NCBI GenBank assembly: GCA_026413225.1
Contig: CM048553.1
Location: forward strand, 98,988,190 to 99,052,189
DNA from: Otis tarda
Lineage: Eukaryota; Chordata; Aves; Otidiformes; Otididae
Reading direction: 5' to 3'
DNA: 64,000 bases
The number at the start of each line of letters is the position of its first letter. Position 1 is the first letter of the stretch. The translations under genes were made by a program, and so were the position numbers. Of the stretch, positions 60,486 to 64,000 are shown one piece after another. The notes below the pieces were generated by a model, which searched no databases, was not told the origin of the DNA, and worked only from the letters and a program-made list of their open reading frames with translations.

Positions 60486-62479
60486 CAAGGGCTACTGTTT
60501 CATTCTGCGTACCAGCCGATCAAAATCAGGCATTAAAAAGTGTTCCAAGTGTCTTCTTCTTCCTGCCTCCTTGACTTGGGTGAAATTCCATGGCTCATAA
60601 TTCTGCTTAACTGATCTCAGATAATGAGGAAGGAAAATGGAGGAACTGTTTCTACACCAAACAGGCAAACCACATGCACTATTGTGGCTTGGGCCACTTG
60701 CCTGTTAATGTAAGACCTTAATTTCTTTTGGCTTTTAGAGAATCTTTAGACAGTCTACTGCTCAACTTCAGTAGTTGTTTTAATCAGACATGATATAAGA
60801 ATATTCCTAAAGGGTATCTCTGGCCTAGTGAAGATAATCTCCTTTAGCTCCTTCTGCAGTTAGTGGAGAAAGGCAGGGCCCAAGTTTGGCTGTACTTTAC
60901 ACTTGGATTTGATTCATTTATAAAAGACAATATGGTTAGATTCCTGTGTAAATTACTTGCTAGAGGATCTAGAAATTGTTTTCTAGAGGATCTACATCTT
61001 TCTGCACTGACTACGGAGGGAAGAGAGGGATTAGCCATTGTGGGTGCTTCTGCTGTTTTAGTAACAACTTATCATCAAGAACTACACTTATTAAATATTA
61101 ATAATTACATGCCATCATGAGTAACGTGTGTTCTTCAAACTACTTAGAAGCTAACTGCAATGCATTAATAACCCCAGGAAACAGAAATGAAAGTGTAGTG
61201 AACAGATACCGCTTCATTAATAATTTGGGGAAGTCCGGTTCCTTGTTATATCTGCTTTCTCTTCTGTCTGATGTAGCTTGCTAGCAAAATACAGAAGACT
61301 GGCATAGTCAAATCTTAGAGACCTTACTTCAGATAAGAGGGAAGTAGTTGTTTACAAGCATTTGCCAGTATCACCTTTGAATCTTACCTTTAAAATCAGA
61401 TTGTTCAATAAAAATCTGGTTTTGATATTTGTCACAGCAGGTTGAAGAGAGCTCTAACTTGGGAGTTACAAAATAAAAGATCAACTTTTCTGAGTATTTT
61501 TCTCTGTGTGTTACAGTGCCTGAATGAGTAAAACTTGTGTAGAAGGCACATTGAAAATAGTCTGAAAAATCGGAAAGCAGAACAGAAAGTGACTCATACC
61601 CTCTCATTCATTCACCTTCAAACAAGAAATCTTTCAGAAGTTTCAATTCAAAGAAGCCTAGAAGCTACTAGATGGGTAGAAACCATGCTGTGGTACGTTG
61701 AATGCATACTTACCTAGCATTAGTGTACAGGGAATTAGGAGATACTATGTATCTGTTAATATTGACAGGATCAGGGAGTTGTGGGGGTTTTTTTTTAAAT
61801 TTTATTTACTACGTATAGAGAGGTTACACCAACTTGCATTGCTCAAAAAAATGTAATTATAGGAATGCTGTAAGCCTAGCTGTTGACTTATCTGCATTCT
61901 CATCTGGTCAAACATTTACACAGAGAGCAAAATCCTCACAGAAGTCCTCAATTTTCCTTCAAACACCCTCCCTTTCACTATTTAACTGAATATTTTCCAT
62001 TCTGTGTAGCATTAGGAAATCACCCTGAGTTGGTAATTTCCAGACCACAGTTGGGAAATCAACAGTGTAAAGTAGTGGCAATTTACTGTACATTTGGAAC
62101 TTATTTATCAAAAGTGTCATCTTTTTCCAAAGTTGCAATCCTTCCACCATGCATCAGAGGGGTTTGTAGTAGAAGCGAACCTTGAGGAAAAATTATGAGG
62201 TACTCACCTATAGCCGTATTTATCACAATTCTGTGTCACATTAAATATAGTTTCTGAAGAAGAAACATTTAACATTGAGTTCATGCTCATCTGAAGTTGA
62301 TATGAGAGAACTGGAACACTTTTTCATACAAAAACTTTCCTCCATTTTTACCAGACTTGGCATTTTTCGTATTGACAATATGCATTATTGTACGTGTGCT
62401 CCATACGCCTCTCACTAACCATGAGCATTTCATCCTGCTTCTCTGAGTCTGCCCATAGATGTGGTGATTTAATCACCAC
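60486..62479. other. Unique noncoding sequence
   Basis: Nothing recognised. Open frames up to 100 codons (61883-62185, plus) show no domain. Confidence 0.5.
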
Positions 62480-62890
62480 ACCAAACAATACATAGCATCA
62501 CAGGTTTCAGAAGGAAGGGGAGCCAGGAGCTGAGCATGGTAAACACAGACACAGTGTCCTCAATGACAAGGGTGCCATTCTGCAGCAGCTGGACCTGGCT
62601 AGCAGAGCAGGTTTTGTGATAACAACCAAGAGTCCAGGCTGCCAGAGAAGCCCACAGTGACACAACAGGTCCAAGGTCAAGCAAACAGGTCAGGTCAGCG
62701 ACAGGTTAGCAAGTCAGCCGTAGGATCAGTCTGTGCTTGGATGTGGTAGCCAGGGTCAGACACAGTCTGGTGGTCATAGTGACGAGACAGGTCTACGGTC
62801 AAGCTGGGGAGTCAACTCAGGAGAGGAGGGTTGAGGTGCAAATCACCAGGGTAGAGCTGCCAGGACTGGGCACGGCAACAACAACACAGC
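62480..62890. other. GC-richer, GTCAG/AGGTC-rich patch of unknown origin
   Basis: CAGGTC, GGTCAAGC and GTCAG words recur; for example ACAGGTCCAAGGTCAAGC near 62667 resembles ACAGGTCTACGGTCAAGC near 62788, suggesting an internal duplication. It is similar in style to 18715-19110. It could be an old repeat or LTR internal region that I cannot name. Confidence 0.3.
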
Positions 62891-64000
62891 TGCTCTGACT
62901 GAGGGTGAGACCCTCAAATTAAAAGCTTCTCTGGTGAGAAAAAGGGAGAGCAGTTGCTGAGGCTTCCCAGTGGTTTCAAAGAGGTCTCCTCAAGGCCCAA
63001 CACCTACCTGAACTGACCCAAACCCCTGGGCAAAGAGGAGTTTGCTTTAGCGAGCAGTGTGTCCTGTGGCTGGGTTGCCCTGAGTCCACACAGACCTGTA
63101 CTTGTGCAGCAGTTGCCGCTAAACACACTGAGGCCAGCATCACTCAACATGTGGTCTGCGGGCAAGCACCGGTTTGGGAGGCATGAAAAGGTGATCTCAT
63201 AAGTGATTACTGGATCCTGATTGTTCTTAGAGCCTGGGGAAAGGATCTGTTGCATTTTGTTTGCAATATTAATTGTAGTTTGCATGTTTGCAATTATAAC
63301 ATAATATAGATTTGTTAAGCAGTAACATTATGTGGAATTACTCTGCTCTAATTTAGGGATCTAAAAATTACATGGCTAAATCAGACATTTCAAAAAGCTG
63401 AAGTGTATCTTTTAAGTAAGTCACAATGAGAATTTTTGACATTTTGGTGATGTTCATCACCCAATTTAACATGATATCCTAATGTTGACTTTAGTATTTC
63501 GCACTCAGGATTTTTGTCTTTCAATTGCTCATATTTTGTCATTTAAAACCTTCAGTGGTCTTGGTTCACCTGAATTTATTCTCTTTAGGACCCATTACTA
63601 AAGCTGTCTACTAGTGCATGGAGGAAGAATAATGTTTATTATGTACAAAGAAGTTGGCATTGTTCATATGAAAGTTCACTCACACCTCCTTCTAAAAAAA
63701 TGCTTGAATCCTATGTTATTTCTCATGAAAATGCTTAAGTGTTCACAAAAGAAACTCCCATGTAAACAGAAAGCAACTAACTTTTAAACACAATCTCTTC
63801 TTGCACCTTTTTCCTTAAATGTGAACACAGCTTGTGAATCTGAACTGTCACATTAGAACTCGAATTTGTGTGCTAGATACTAATAAATGCTGTTTCACCT
63901 GCATTTTTATAGTTAATAGCTCTGCTTCAGACAATGTAAAGCATTTTATACATCAATTCTTCACACATTTTATGGCCTCACACAGCCCCTCAAATAGACT
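62891..64000. other. Unique noncoding sequence to the window end
   Basis: No gene or repeat is recognised. The first ~300 bp stay GC-richer (a minus frame of 93 codons at 63004-63285 is unremarkable), then the sequence returns to AT-rich. Confidence 0.5.

Noticed and set aside
1..64000. tRNA, rRNA, snRNA and operon-like structures
   Set aside because: I looked for tRNA T-arm (GGTTCGAATCC-like) words and compact gene runs and saw none; a covariance-model scan was not possible here.

Overview
This window looks like a stretch of bird (avian) nuclear genome that is intergenic or deep intronic. The evidence is the mix of interspersed repeats. CR1 LINE fragments on both strands carry the typical CR1 3' tail of ATTCTATG 8-mers, and long terminal repeats (LTRs) have 5-bp target duplications as in avian ERVL-type retroviruses. 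The background is AT-rich and CpG-poor, with no compact gene layout. I recognise no protein-coding gene with confidence. Almost all open reading frames are short and random, or are read out of repeats.

Layout. 1-5.6 kb: unique sequence with one minus-strand CR1 (about 3072-3660). 5621-6750: solo LTR copy 1 (+). 6.8-20.8 kb: unique sequence, a 100-bp CR1 remnant (19729-19829) and a GTCAG-rich patch near 18.7-19.1 kb. 20804-21949: solo LTR copy 2 (+). 22-30.4 kb: unique sequence with an 81-bp pure purine tract (26705-26785) and a CpG-enriched stretch holding a 166-codon ORF behind two RFX-like X-box motifs (27325-27831). 30440-31193: CR1 (+) with a large internal deletion. 37316-39545: minus-strand CR1 split by solo LTR copy 3 (37670-38795). 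48364-51135: the longest CR1 (+), with remains of the endonuclease and reverse transcriptase and a 36-bp-arm hairpin at its 3' end. 51671-51990: a second CR1 subfamily (+). 55532-55798: CR1 (-). 59162-60269: solo LTR copy 4 (-), followed by a fragment of another LTR family at 60397.

The strongest result is the four-copy LTR family. Each copy is about 1.1 kb, has TG...CA-type ends and is flanked by a perfect, different 5-bp duplication (CCACT, GGTGC, TATGG, TGGCC). Each carries a doubled GATAACG motif just upstream of a TATA-like box, an AATAAA signal, and a GC-rich array of 5-6 degenerate units of about 40-50 bp with conserved spacing. This array keeps long antisense ORFs open by composition alone. 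The copies fall into two indel-defined groups, 1+3 and 2+4.

No CRISPR array, operon, tRNA or rRNA was seen. The possible exons (27.3-27.9 kb and 34.95-35.1 kb) are speculative. Repeat family assignments come from recalled consensus features, not from a database search.
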